Assembly: GCA_015680685.1 (NCBI GenBank)
Contig: MNCI01003778.1
Span: 35,410 to 99,409, forward strand
Source of the DNA: Gnetum montanum
Taxonomy: Eukaryota > Streptophyta > Gnetopsida > Gnetales > Gnetaceae
DNA length: 64,000 nucleotides
Direction: 5' to 3'
Position 1 is the first letter of the stretch, and each line of letters begins with the position of its first letter. The notes under the pieces were generated by a model. It was not told where the DNA came from, did not search any database, and saw nothing but the letters and a program-made list of their open reading frames with translations. Made by a program: the position numbers and the translations under genes. Below, piece after piece: positions 44,591-55,880 of this stretch.

Positions 44591-46282
44591 TCCATGAACT
44601 TCACTCAACCAGTGCCACCACCTCATCATCACCCGGTCAGCCACGTTCCATTTTTTGCGTCTCCTCCTTTCCACCCAGTTGTGGGGGAGACCGTCATCCC
44701 TGCTAATCCATTTCACAACACCCCTCACCATTTTGTAATTTTTTGTCTTACACTTTTTTGTTTTATACTTTTTTGTTTTACACTTTTTTGTTTTCTACTT
44801 TTTTTTCCACTTTTTGTTTTTCAACATCGTTCATATGTTTGCCAATTCTTCTCAAAAGTTTTTCCTTTCTTTACTTATTTTTTGTTTCCTTGTGTGTTTT
44901 CCATTTTTACATAATTGCTAATGCGTCATCTTATTGTCATTAGGTGTCTGGCGTAGATGGTTTTTGTTACGATGGGTAATGTAATAGTCCACCTCATTAT
45001 CTGGCTCTCGCCCTCGCATGGTTGTCCTTAGACTTTACATCTATTTTGAGCTCATAAAATTGGTAGTGAGTCCATGCCATCCATCCATTCACCCACTCCA
45101 TGGTTTTCCTTCTGTTGAGCACACACAACTCCTTCACTTAAAAACATTATAATTAATGTGTGACTTATGTAGTTCCCAGAGTTAGGGATGACCCAATGGT
45201 TTGAATCGGGCATGAATTCAAGGGGAATGCAACATTCATCATTCTCTCTTATCCCCTAGGTTGCTGGTGTGTCCTTATGGATTTCCTTCCACTCCATGTT
45301 TTCCTCTCGATGGAAGCTTCTGGGCCATTCGACCTTGCATGGTGTGGTCCTCATCGAAAAAATTCAAAATTACAAAAAAAAAAAATAAAAAAAAAATAAA
45401 CATGAGGATTCAAAGCACACCCCTTGGTTGAGTGCATGCGAACATGCATGGGTCTTTGCATGGTGTGATTCCCCAAAAAAAAAAATCATAACATCACTCT
45501 GTGGGAATTCAATGCACATGCCTTAGACTGCCTCTCATGGGCCACAAGCACTAGTTATGGGACTTCCTTCGTCCCCTCTAACTTTGTCCCATTTTGCTTC
45601 CTTCGTCTCACATTTTTTGGAGTGGTGGTTATTTGTGGGTGCATATCTGCTTACTCGGGGGGTGGTCGGGGCTTCGTCTGTTGCTGTGATGTCACTGAAT
45701 GCAGATGGTTTTGGGTCTGAACTCCAGAAGGGTTCTACCAGGTTACTTAACCGCAACCGCACATGGGGTTTTATGTGACCAATGCTCAAAATTTCCATCC
45801 CCTTGTCTCTCTCTACATCCATTTCTCTCCGTAACTCACCTCACTACCCGTTTTATGTTTTGCAAGTTCATCATGGTCTCCTTTGGATTTCTCATGCCTT
45901 GGCAAGCTCTGTTGGGTTGGAGTCTTAATTGGAAAACACCAATTCTTGGCCCCGGGGCCCATGGACCCTAGTGTTGAGGATATGCTGGGGATATGAAGGT
46001 TATTGCCTGCTATGGGGAGGACCCACCTGCATATTCTTGGTTTCACTTGTTAAGTCTCCCATACTGTGGATTTTGTGGTTGATTATTTTCAGGGTCCCAT
46101 CGCTTGATTCCTTCCTCGCAGAGTTCTATTGAGTTCCATTCTCCTATTTTTGTCTCTTTTTCATGCCCAATTACCCTCCTCCTATCCTCAACCATGACTG
46201 AGCCTCTCACATGCTTCAACCGCCCCAATTTGGCATTTTAAATTCATCATTTCGGGCTTTTTCCAGGTTGGTCAATGGGTGA
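44591..46282 (+). other. Element F spacer after integrase
   Basis: Non-coding. A T-rich tandem repeat lies at 44738-44815 and A-runs at 45371-45396 and 45475-45485. At 46011-46030 is the five-element block (TATGGGGAGGACCCACCTGC). No coding similarity seen; open frames here lack any motif. Confidence 0.65.
44738..44815 (+). repeat. T-rich short tandem repeat in F spacer
   Basis: About four copies of a 17-base unit, ACACTTTTTTGTTTTAT and variants, directly downstream of integrase. A T-rich stretch occupies the same place in A, C and D, but only F has the regular repeat. Confidence 0.75.
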
Positions 46283-46400
46283 ACACCCTTGCGTATACGG
46301 GGCCTTGTATACGTAGCCCCCTACGTATATGCGGCCGTGTATACGCGGCTCCATCGATGCAGCACCCAACCCCTATATATACACCCATTGCACTTTGAAA
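46283..46400 (+). promoter_or_regulatory. Internal promoter-like cassette of element F
   Basis: Four GTATACG-type palindromes and one ATCGAT (46291, 46307, 46323, 46339, 46352) precede a TATA-like run, CCTATATATACACCC, at 46371-46385. The 13-base string CGTATACGGGGCC occurs here (46292-46304) and in the F 5' LTR U3 (37563-37575). Its place, about 0.4 kb before ORF3, and likeness to U3 suggest a second promoter for ORF3. Inference only. Confidence 0.55.
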
Positions 46401-46514
46401 ATTCATCATTTTGCAAACAAATTGGGGGGAGATTTTGCCATTTTTTCTGCCCAACTCGTCCCAAGCACCTACCCATCCTACTGCGTGTTTGTATCAACCG
46501 ATCCTTACCCTCTT

Positions 46515-46808
46515 GAGCACCTGGAGGTATGCTCTCAGTCATGGGGGGGGGGGGGTTGAAGTCTAATTAATTAATTAACTAGTTAGTTAAATTCAAACTT
46601 CGCAACCCTAAGGGAAGAAACAAAAACAACCATTTTTAAAACTCTAAAATTACCCTTTGTTTTTTTTTCTCTAGCTGATAAATCAACACTTTGGGGACTT
46701 TAAGAAATGCCCGTGCCAGCAACATAACTTAGTCAAACTAAGAAAGTATATGAGACCCATATTTGAGTAACCTGTGCACAATCTAATTAGTGACTTTGTT
46801 ATTTGCAG
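46515..46808 (+). promoter_or_regulatory. Possible ORF3 leader with splice signals
   Basis: A donor-like GGAGGTATGC lies at about 46522. Acceptor-like sequences are TTTTTTTTTCTCTAG ending near 46675 and TTTGTTATTTGCAG ending at 46808, immediately before the ORF3 ATG. GTCATGGGGGGGGGGGG at 46535 is the purine run found in C as well. An intron ending at the ORF3 start would suit a spliced ORF3 message; not proven. Confidence 0.35.
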
Positions 46809-49663
46809 ATGGCACCAAAACCAAGGCACCTAGGGGGTGAAGGACTATTGCAACTAAGGGACAAGTGCCCATGAATAGGAAGGGGACGAGGAGTGCAATT
46901 GCCAGAGCACATGGAGGGCTCTCATGCAACTGGGCCTCTCTGCGAAGAACCTGACGTGGAATCTGTCCATTAGATTCTGGAAGAGGAGATTCCTAGTGAG
47001 CAATCACAAGGGGATGAGACTCCTAGGATAGCACCATGGCTTGAGGTCACCCTGACCCAAGCCTGCCTTGATGCTATCACGCGGCGTGAGATGCAACGAA
47101 TGGTCCTTGAAGAGCTAAATTTTGGACCATTGCTTGAGAATGCGCTAGAAGAAGTGAGGCTCCAACTACAAAACTCTCTGATGTGGCCAATCATCACAAC
47201 CAGTGGTGAGTGGTACTTAGGAGAGACCTACCTCTTCTGGAAGAACTAACAACTAGGGTCTAGAGTAAGAATCAAAGACATTTATGTCTCTTACTCTTCG
47301 GAAGCGATAGCACAGGCTATGGGGTTGCTTGAGACCAGGGCAAATGTGGTGGAAATTCCAAAACAGGTTGATCCAGAGGTAAAGGTGGAATGGGCCAAAC
47401 AGTGCTATGGGATAGAGCACAAGGAATTCAACTTTCTAACCACGGTGAAGAGGATATACTCAAGGATCGTGTCTTACCACTTGAATCGAACGGTAAGACC
47501 TAGCAAAATCACAACCTTCTCCACTCGTGCATGTGCCCCATTAAGTGGGAAATTCTCAATGAGTCTTCCAAAATTGCTATTCTTGGAGATTGAAAAGAGG
47601 TTTGCTGAGAATGAACGTGGAAGACGAGCTCTCCCCTTTCCCTGCCTAATTCAAAAGTTGTGCAAATGGGTAGGGATAGCACGGTACTCCAATGATGTAA
47701 TCCGGCATGCTCCGACTGCCTCTTGGTGGAAAATGATGAAGGATAAAACTCTTGCCACCACACAGATAGAGGAGGAGTAGCAACCACCTCCACCACCTAC
47801 ACAAACAACGTATTCGGGCTCGTAAACCATAGCAGAATACATTCATGAAATATGAAAAATGCTCTTGAGCCAGCAAGAGCAATCTGGTAGGATTGGTGGA
47901 GGAGAAGACCCTTCAGTCTATCGCCCTACCATGAGCCACCTGGAGCAAGTGGCTTAATCAGTTAGCTTGCTTGAAAGGGTAGGGTCAATATTCTCCATTG
48001 CCTGAGCATAAGTGCCAACCAGAACAAATCCAAGCATTCGAGAGGTAATAGTATCAACCCAACAGTTATTCCCTAAAATTTTAGGGAATGCTACTACCTT
48101 CTCGGTACGCTTGGAAGATGGTGAAGGGGCGACGGTCCTAGTGATGCGGTACTAGGGACAGGAGGTTGCGGCCAAAGTGGTTGCTGACATAATTGCTATG
48201 GCACTCAATGCACCGGTAGTACCTATACCAGATGTTCATGGACTACAAGATGTACAGGTGTCTGCTGGAACTTCACGTAGCAAGATTGATGCAGCCCAAC
48301 ACGAGGAGTTGTTGGACCAACTGGTGGGAATCGGGCAACCGCTTCCAGATTTTTTTGACCTTCCGGACAATATTACTGCAACCCAGTCGAAGCTACTCTT
48401 GGCAAGGGGTAAGAGCCTCATTTTGGAAGGGCAACTTGAAGCTGCTCAAGTTACTTGTTAGCGCTTGGCAATGGAGGTAGCCCAATTAAGAGCCCAACTT
48501 GCTGATCTAGCCATCCTTGACTGTGAAATCACTAGGGATGAAGCTTTTCAATAGCTTCAACTTAAACTTTAGGTTGTCGAGGATGTGCGATCTTCAACAA
48601 GTCCTTGGCAGATGTCCGAGCATATCACTTAGACAAGGACTTGGTGGAGGATAGCCAGGAGAACGTGCGACTGACCGTGGAGGTTCATTGCCTGTGCAAT
48701 GTTGGTGTAGAGAACGAACACATGACAAATTTTATCCATTAGTAGCAAGAAGAACTAGCTAGGGTGAATCTTGATGTAAGAAGGTTGGCTGCTAAAAATT
48801 GGAATCTGTCAATGGAGGAGGTTTGGGCGTTGTGACAGAAGTTTGCAATTGAAATCGCCGCTTGGAAGAATGAGGCCCTGAAATTCAAAAACATCAAAAA
48901 TCATTACAGGGACCAAGTGGGATTGTAGAAGGAAGTGAACAAAAAGCATATCCAAGTTGCAAAGGCCAAAATGAACCAAGCACTCTAGCAGCTCTGAGAG
49001 GGAGGCGATGTATGGAAACTTATCTTTGATGGGTTGAATGCCTACAATAAAGCTGAAATCTGCCTGAAAGAGCTGTAGATAAAGGAGATGATAGAATACA
49101 TGGAGCTTGCCAACCTTTGATATGCAAACCTGGCTATGCTCATAGCCGGGAGACAGCGGTCAGAATTGGAAAAGCAAGTGGCCGCCTCGTATTCCCTATA
49201 TGAGGGTGAGTTCCAGACACATAAGGTAATAAAGCAGAAGCTAGAAATGACAAACGCAGAACTCGAGGTTCTCCGCACAAGCTTTGAAGGATAATGTATA
49301 GTTGTGGAGAACCTGGCCCATAGAATGAATGACTACCAGCAGCTGCAAGCATTCATCCAAGCGTTCGACATCGAATGCAAGCTGTTGCAGCCTGGTTTGT
49401 CAACTTGAAAGAACTCTTTCCAGCGCTGCCATGTCCTTGGGAGGTTCTAGTTCCAGCACACATTGGAGAAGCTGCCTGGACAGTGAACGCTCCCAGAAGT
49501 AAAGAAGAAAAGATGAGGGCTCTCTTGGAGGCTTTCCGGCTATCTCCAGAAGTTACAGCTACTGCAGGGCAACCGTCATTCATGCCACCACCAACACATG
49601 GGCCAAAGGCTGGGGAAGGTCTGTCAGAACCACCACCCCCAGAGGGATGGTGTAATCTTCCCT
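46809..49663 (+). pseudogene. Element F ORF3 (globular domain plus coiled coil), broken
   Basis: Start ATG 46809 (MAPKPRHLGGEG), the same frame as the long piece 47319-47780 and the piece 48177-48461; 49375-49663 is in another frame, so one frameshift lies near 48590. Stops include 46872, 46971, 47247 and 47778. The N-terminal third has ELNFGPLLENALEEVRL, EWYLGETYLFW, RPSKITTFSTRACAPLSG and RALPFPCLIQKLCKWVGIAR. This last pattern (a short helix, then F-P-x-LI-x-x-LC) recalls the putative plant transposon protein domain; tentative. From about 48290 the sequence is charged and heptad-rich, then ends in a Pro-rich tail (SEPPPPEGWCNLP). I see no signal peptide or membrane segment. It takes the place of the env-like ORF in Athila/Calypso elements. 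About 950 codons. Confidence 0.75.
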
Positions 49664-49906
49664 AACAATTTTGTGCATCATCCTACACGGTAGAGGCTCC
49701 AGGACCAGCGTGGTGTTCAATTTTGTCTATGAAGACTGCCATTTTTTGTAACTTTTCCTCCTCTGTAACTTGGGCAATTGGTCAAATTAATGTTGTGTCA
49801 TGTGTGTGTCATATGTTTGTTTAGTCATGTGCGTTGTTAATAAAAGTCCATACCTTCCAAATTGTAGAGTAACTCGAGGACGAGCTTTTACTTAATCATG
49901 GGGGTA
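49664..49906 (+). other. Element F 3' untranslated part with polypurine tract
   Basis: Non-coding. AACTCGAGGACGAGCTTTTA at about 49870 is an inverted-repeat-bearing string (CTCG/CGAG) retained before the 3' LTRs of C and D too. TAATCATGGGGGTA at 49893-49906 is the PPT, abutting the LTR. Confidence 0.8.
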
Positions 49907-50817
49907 TGATGAAGTGTCATTAAGTCGATGCGTCAACTAGGCCATGTATATGGGGCTGCATATACAGGGTCGCATCGACGTGGCCCCGTCAATGTAGCCT
50001 TTCATGCATCGACGTGGCCCCATTTACACGGAGCCTATTTCGGCCTATAAATAAGAGGGCCTTCCACCTCATTTAGGTACCTTTTAGTTAGTTGTAGCGA
50101 AGCTCTTGTAGTTTGTTCTCGCAGGAGATAGAATATTTTCCAAGTGCTCGCAGTACGTGTAAGAAAGTGATTGGCTCTTTATTCGAGCGTTGATGTATCT
50201 GAGCCCATTGGCATGACGGCAATAAAGACGAACTATTCAAGCATTCCTTGCAGCATTTGGACTTAGCTATTTTATGCATTCAGTAGTTTAATATGTTTAT
50301 GCTTTGTTAATTACTTTGATAATTATTTAAGTTTCTGTTATTATTATTTCAATCACTATCACTCATTCGTAGTTCGTAAAGGCCATAAGTATGAACATCT
50401 CGAACGTAAATCAAACATTTGGTAAACCCAGTGACACTTAACGTCTGTTAACCCAAAAGTGTTAGGAGATGCTCAAAATGTGCTTGGAAGATGGGACCAG
50501 ATACTTATGTTAGGAGTAGTTAAGATTTAGATTAAGATAATCTTAGATTAATTAATATTCTAGCCTTACTTTCCAAGATAATTAGCCGCCAAAAGATAAG
50601 TAAAAAGCCATAAAAATCATTAGCCTTAGTCTTACTTAACCATCGTAAATAGAACCTCACAAGTGAGATTAGGAGGACAATGACCATTCTAACCCAAGGT
50701 TTCACTGGTTAGAGTTTGGTGTATGTTAAGTACTTACAGTCTACGGAATTTGACCGAGTCACGTGTGAACACCTGTGATTCGTATGGTTGGGCATAGGGG
50801 TACCTAGCCGCTCATCA
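49907..50817 (+). mobile_element. 3' LTR of element F
   Basis: 911 bp, TGATGAAGTG...CGCTCATCA; TATA box 50046-50053; AATAAA 50221-50226. It has about 13 extra bases in U3 relative to the 5' LTR, within the palindrome-rich part (49960-49990). Followed by TAAGG. Confidence 0.95.
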
Positions 50818-50822
50818 TAAGG

Positions 50823-51575
50823 TAATGCCTATAGATTACACAAATTACCTGGTAAGATGGTATGTTCTTGATGATAATTAGTATATAATTTTCTAAAGTG
50901 ATTATGAAGGGTATTGTAGTGGGCACTCTATTGGAAGGAGAATAGCCATAAAAATCCTCATGATAAGATATTTTTGACCAAGAATTTTCAGGGATGCACA
51001 TCTCATTACTAAATCCTATAAAAATTGCCAACATAATGACTATTGAGCCTAAAGATGTACAATAATGGATCCAACCATTGTAAACCTTTTATTTATGTGG
51101 AATTAACTTTTTAGGTTTCATCATACCCATGTCCAATAGTAAGTCCAACATCATTATTTTTGTAGACTATTACATGAAATGGGTAGAGGCTGCAATAATA
51201 ATGGATTATACAACCACAAAAACAATAAGGTTTTTACAACAAAAAGTGGTAAATATGTTTGGTACGCCTAGGGTACTTATTTCTACTAATGAGTATTATT
51301 TCATATGTACTATTTTCAAAAAGCTAATGAAATACTTGGACATAGTACTTAAACTTACTATACTTTACCACCCTCAAGCCAATAGTCAAGTTGAGCTAAC
51401 AAATAAGGAGATTACATAGATCCTTACTAGTACCATTAGTAGATATAGGAGAGACTAGAGCATAAAACTCAACAATGACTTTGGGCTTATTTCTCTACTT
51501 GGAAGCTCTCTATAGGTTACTTCTCATACAAACTAATGATTAGAAAACTAATGATAGAAGAATCCAACTCTTGGC
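50823..51575 (+). pseudogene. Element H integrase, first part
   Basis: Continues H after the F insertion. 51067-51130 keeps QWIQP-like and IDF-like remains (WGIDFMGP region). 51129-51419 reads IIIFVDYYMKWVEAAIIMDY, then LISTNEY where the second catalytic Asp should be (lost), and HPQANSQVELTNKEIT containing the Glu. Similarity to F continues to about 51575 and is then cut by segment J. Confidence 0.8.
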
Positions 51576-52347
51576 CAATGTGAGGATTTACTTGTTTTAG
51601 GTGGCTACTGGTCTTTTGCTCCACTAGGTCATGGATACCTTCAAATAGCTTTCAGTAATTTACTTTGAGGTAATGGCTTAGAGCTTATAATTAAATATTA
51701 ATAATATTCAACTTTCCTATATGAAAATTTGGATGATTGTTAATTTGACATAGAGAATAGAGTAACTAGATTGTAGTTTAAACTAATCAAATAATATACA
51801 ATCTAGTTTAATTTCCAATTGATAATTATAGAATTGTATCAAGTCCTTAATTAGGTATAAAATCTTAGCTACAAGTAAAAGGATTCTCATTTAAACATTA
51901 TAAAACTAGAACAAATCAATCTTTTATTTTCTCCAAAAATGATCTTACATACAAATAAAAAAAAGAGTAGAGCTTTAAAGAAGAATAATAAATAAAAGGA
52001 TTATAGCTATTGAAAATATAATTTTGAAAATGACATTATCACTAAAAGTATTATTCAAAAAAATTACTTGATCCTCACAAATAAAGTAATGAGATTTAGC
52101 TAATCTTTACTTCTAAGGAAAAATCTAAGCACAATAACTTTAAACAAGGCTAAATAAATTACACCTAAGCAAGGTAGTAAAAATTTAATAGCAAAAGCTT
52201 GAGAATTAATTTATAACTTCAACTTAATGAAAAAAATAGTCAAAAATAATTTGAGCTTCCATTAGAAGAAAAATAGTTGTGTATTCCAAGAAAATTTTTT
52301 GTTAATCTTCATTTGTGTCTTGAATGTTCACCTCTCCCCCGATATCT

Positions 52348-52448
52348 NNNNNNNNNNNNNNNNNNNNNNNNNNNNNNNNNNNNNNNNNNNNNNNNNNNNN
52401 NNNNNNNNNNNNNNNNNNNNNNNNNNNNNNNNNNNNNNNNNNNNNNNN
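52348..52448. other. Assembly gap
   Basis: 101 N inside segment J. Confidence 0.95.
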
Positions 52449-54109
52449 CATAATTAAAAAGAAGTTTATGTATCTACAACTATGATCCTAGTTTTTTGCT
52501 TTGTATTTCTCTTAGAATGATTCTTAATTAACTACTTTCCATGTTAGTTGAGTAGATTCTTCAAACTAGATTGTATTAACTATGAGTATCTAGGATTGTT
52601 TTAGTTATAGTCATTGAAAAAATTAAAAGTTTCTTCTTATGTTGTTGAAGAATTAACCTCTTTCTCTTTACTTGAAGCTTAATTTTTTACTTCTTTTTAA
52701 TGACTCTCTTGTAAATGACATATTTTCTATTAATTCTGGTATTCCTTGTGGCTAAAACCTCTTAACTACTGAAATAAGACTAAAATATTTATTTGAACTT
52801 CATTAGCCCTTTAATGTAACACATGCTTCTAGTTTGAAGTTTTGAAAGCTATGTGTGCAAATCCAAAATTTTTAAAAAATATCTTTGCATGAAAATTCAT
52901 TATAGAGCTTCCCTCTTGATAGCTTGATTAAGTATTACAAATTTAAGCTTTTTGGTGACTCATGTTTTCACATTCTTCCCCTTTTAAGTTATGCTTAGAT
53001 GACTAGCCTTTATAAATTTTAAAGCTTAAATATGTGTTTTATTTCAAAGTTTTTTCTTCATAACCTAATATGATAGTGCTTCTTCCTAGTCCATGAAAGT
53101 AAGATTTTTTACTATTAAGCTAAAGTAATGTCACACATTTTAATTTCTTCGATTTACATATTTTTTACTTCAACTTTGGGTCTAAGCTAATGTGACATGG
53201 TTCTTAGTACTTCTCTATTGCTTCTTTATTTATGTTCTTAATTAGCATTTCTTTTTTAGTGTGATGAAGCTTGGACCTTTATGTTGATGATGTGGCTTTT
53301 AGTCTAGTAGAGTTTCAAATATATCTAGATGAGGCCATAACATTTATTCATATTTTTTTGGTTGATGCTAGCATGGCCTCTCTTGACCCGGAAACATAGA
53401 TTAAACTTAAGAAAAAGAAAAGCATTTGGATGATTTGAAAATCACTTAGATGTTTTTGCATTCTTTGATGATGTCTTGCTGATAGTGTGACCTACCAAAT
53501 CTTGTGTCTTTAGCTCTATGTCAATGTTGACATGGCCTCTAAATTTTCTATCTAAAAAACATCTAGATAGTTACAACTCATTTTACATTTGGCAGTTAAG
53601 AAAAATGACCAATATCTTGTTAATGTTACATTTATAAAAAAATGGCTTTCCTTTGTACATTGGCTTGAAAACCATGTATTGTCTTATTCATGCAATTAGC
53701 TAAGTTGGCTTTATACCTAATTAACCATCTAGATGATTATGATTTTCTCTTGCTAATAACATGATATAGTCTTTCTTTTCATCCATTGTTGCCTTTTAAA
53801 ATCAATTTTTTCATTCTTCTATTGGCCTTTATTAAGCTAGCAATGCGTTTTGAAAGCCTTCAAATCAGCTAAAACAGTCTAGATGATTTCAAGCTTATTC
53901 TACACATGGTATCAAAGTGACCATCATAAACTTTCATAAGTCCTATTACTCATGTAGTGATAAGCTAGATTAAAAATCAAAATAAAGTTGTGTCTTTTGT
54001 TTTCCATCATCGTGCTTCAATGATAGCTTGAAAATAATGTTGGTAATCAAGCCTTCTTATAATGTGTCTTTGAGAGCTTTTATGAGGCCAATATAGTTGA
54101 ATTGAATTT

Positions 54110-55880
54110 AAGCTCTCCTTTAGAATCACTTTTTAATTCTATAGGCTTTTTTGTGCTAGGGGCTAACCTAAATTTGAAACCTTCTAAAGTAAGCTCATTA
54201 GAACCGATTTTTGATACTGAAGATCTAAACCCTTGATATTTCATTAGCTTCAATCATGCTTACCCTTTTACTAATTTTAGAAATATAGTTATATAATAGT
54301 CTAATTTGAACCCATCACCTAGTCTATTGAATTTGACCCATAGCTTTTTCTTTGCATCTTGAAATGAAGATCCTCTAAATTTTATCATTACTTAAGTTCT
54401 TGTGGGCGTACTTGATTTCTTGTATACTTAAATTTGAGCTCTTCATTTAGAGCAAGCTATTATATGATTACAACGATATATCTACTTATGTTGTGCTTAG
54501 TGAGGTCAATCTAATTTTTGGTTCTAGTAGCTTCTTTTTTCAATATTCTTTTCTTTGGTGCTAAGTTAGCTATTATTCAGAACTGATCTAAATAAAATTA
54601 AATTTTAGGTCTATAAGGTCTTAAGACTTACATTCTACCTCTTTTAGAAATAATGGGTCCCACAAATTTGAAATATCTAGAATAAGATATGATTCTAAAT
54701 GGGCTTTATTCACCCTTGCTAATGCAAAATAGCTTTCCATGGATCAAGCCCTAAAGATGCAAGTTTAGTTAAAAACTTATCCTTTTCCTTATAGAACTAG
54801 GTTTTGGTTCTAATAGTTGTAGCTTTTGGTAATAGTTGACATGGAGCATAGATTGTATGGAGCTCAGTAGAACCAATTTTTTGTTATAAAAGCTTTAAGC
54901 CCTCTTTTAAAAGAGTGCTAATATTTGGGATTCCACTTAGCTATTTTAATAATTGACCTATTTGAATTAAATTTTGGTTTTAGTAGCATTTTTTGTAGTG
55001 GTTGGTTTTGACATGGATTAGCTCTAGGGTTAGTTTCAAGATTCTTTATAGATCTAAGATCAAGCGTTCCTTTAGAACCATATTTTTATTTTATGTGCTT
55101 CACTTCTTTAATAAGCCATATAAAATGTGAGGCTAAGCTTATCACAATTAGCTAAGTTTTAGAACTAATGTTTGGTTCTAGAAGCTTTTTCCATTATGTA
55201 ATAGCGTAGTATAATGTATCATAGCATGTAAAATCAATTTATAGAACCAAATATGGTCCTAAAGCTTAAGATGACATGGTGAGTATTGACTTCATTGTTA
55301 ATCCCTCCTTAGAAATCTTTGTAAAGTTAATACATAGAACTAATTTTGGGTTCTAAATAGTTGTTTTAACTTTTACAGAGTTGATGTGTAAGAGCATTGT
55401 TGTAGCTTTGAGCTTCCTTGTAAAATCAAAATGAAGCTTTCTTTTTTAATCCTTTTTTCATTCTATGAGCTAATCTAGAAAAGCACTAAATATAAGTTCA
55501 ACTTTCAATGCTAAAACTAAGAAATTTAACTCTCCTTATAGAACCATATTTTTGTTCTAATAGCTTTTGTTGAAGTGGAGCTTATGGAACATAAAACCAC
55601 TTTTAGATTTTGTAGGCTCATCTCTAGCTCATGTCTAAAGAAAGAAAATTCTAGGTTGTATTGTATTATAGAAACATAGTTCTTACTAGATTCATTTTTA
55701 AGTTGAATTTAGATTCTATGCATGTTTGATGATGTGGCTAACATTAAAAATTTCTTGTAGATTCATGTTTTAGTTCTAATATCCATTGCTATCCATTAGA
55801 GAAAATGTGTCTAGGCACCTTTGTATCTTTTTTGAAGCTCACTCATAGAACCATATTTTAGTTCTAAGAGATGACTGTTT
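54110..55880. repeat. Degenerate array, about 95-bp period, palindromic core
   Basis: The core TAGAACCAATTTTTGGTTCTA and variants (stem TAGAACC/GGTTCTA) recur at about 54120, 54198, 54510, 54792, 54868, 54965, 55074, 55169, 55252, 55339, 55445, 55536, 55667, 55760 and 55847, often followed by TAGCTTTT. Spacing in the best part is 76-108 bases. Units are strongly diverged, so the period is approximate. Confidence 0.65.

Larger units (their letters stand above)
37525..50817 (+). mobile_element. Element F: complete Athila-like element, 13.3 kb
   Basis: Target duplication TAAGG at 37520-37524 and 50818-50822; LTRs 37525-38422 and 49907-50817; tRNA-Asp-type PBS at 38423; PPT at 49893-49906; gag, protease, RT, RNase H, integrase, spacer and ORF3 in order. 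It lies within the pol of H. LTRs differ by roughly 8% over the 260 bases I compared, largely transitions, so the insertion is old but younger than H. All reading frames carry stops or frameshifts, so it is not autonomous now. Confidence 0.95.

Noticed and set aside
45535-46559. Several 60-95 codon frames on both strands in the F spacer
   Set aside because: No resemblance to each other, to other elements or to known domains; the region has promoter and spacer character.
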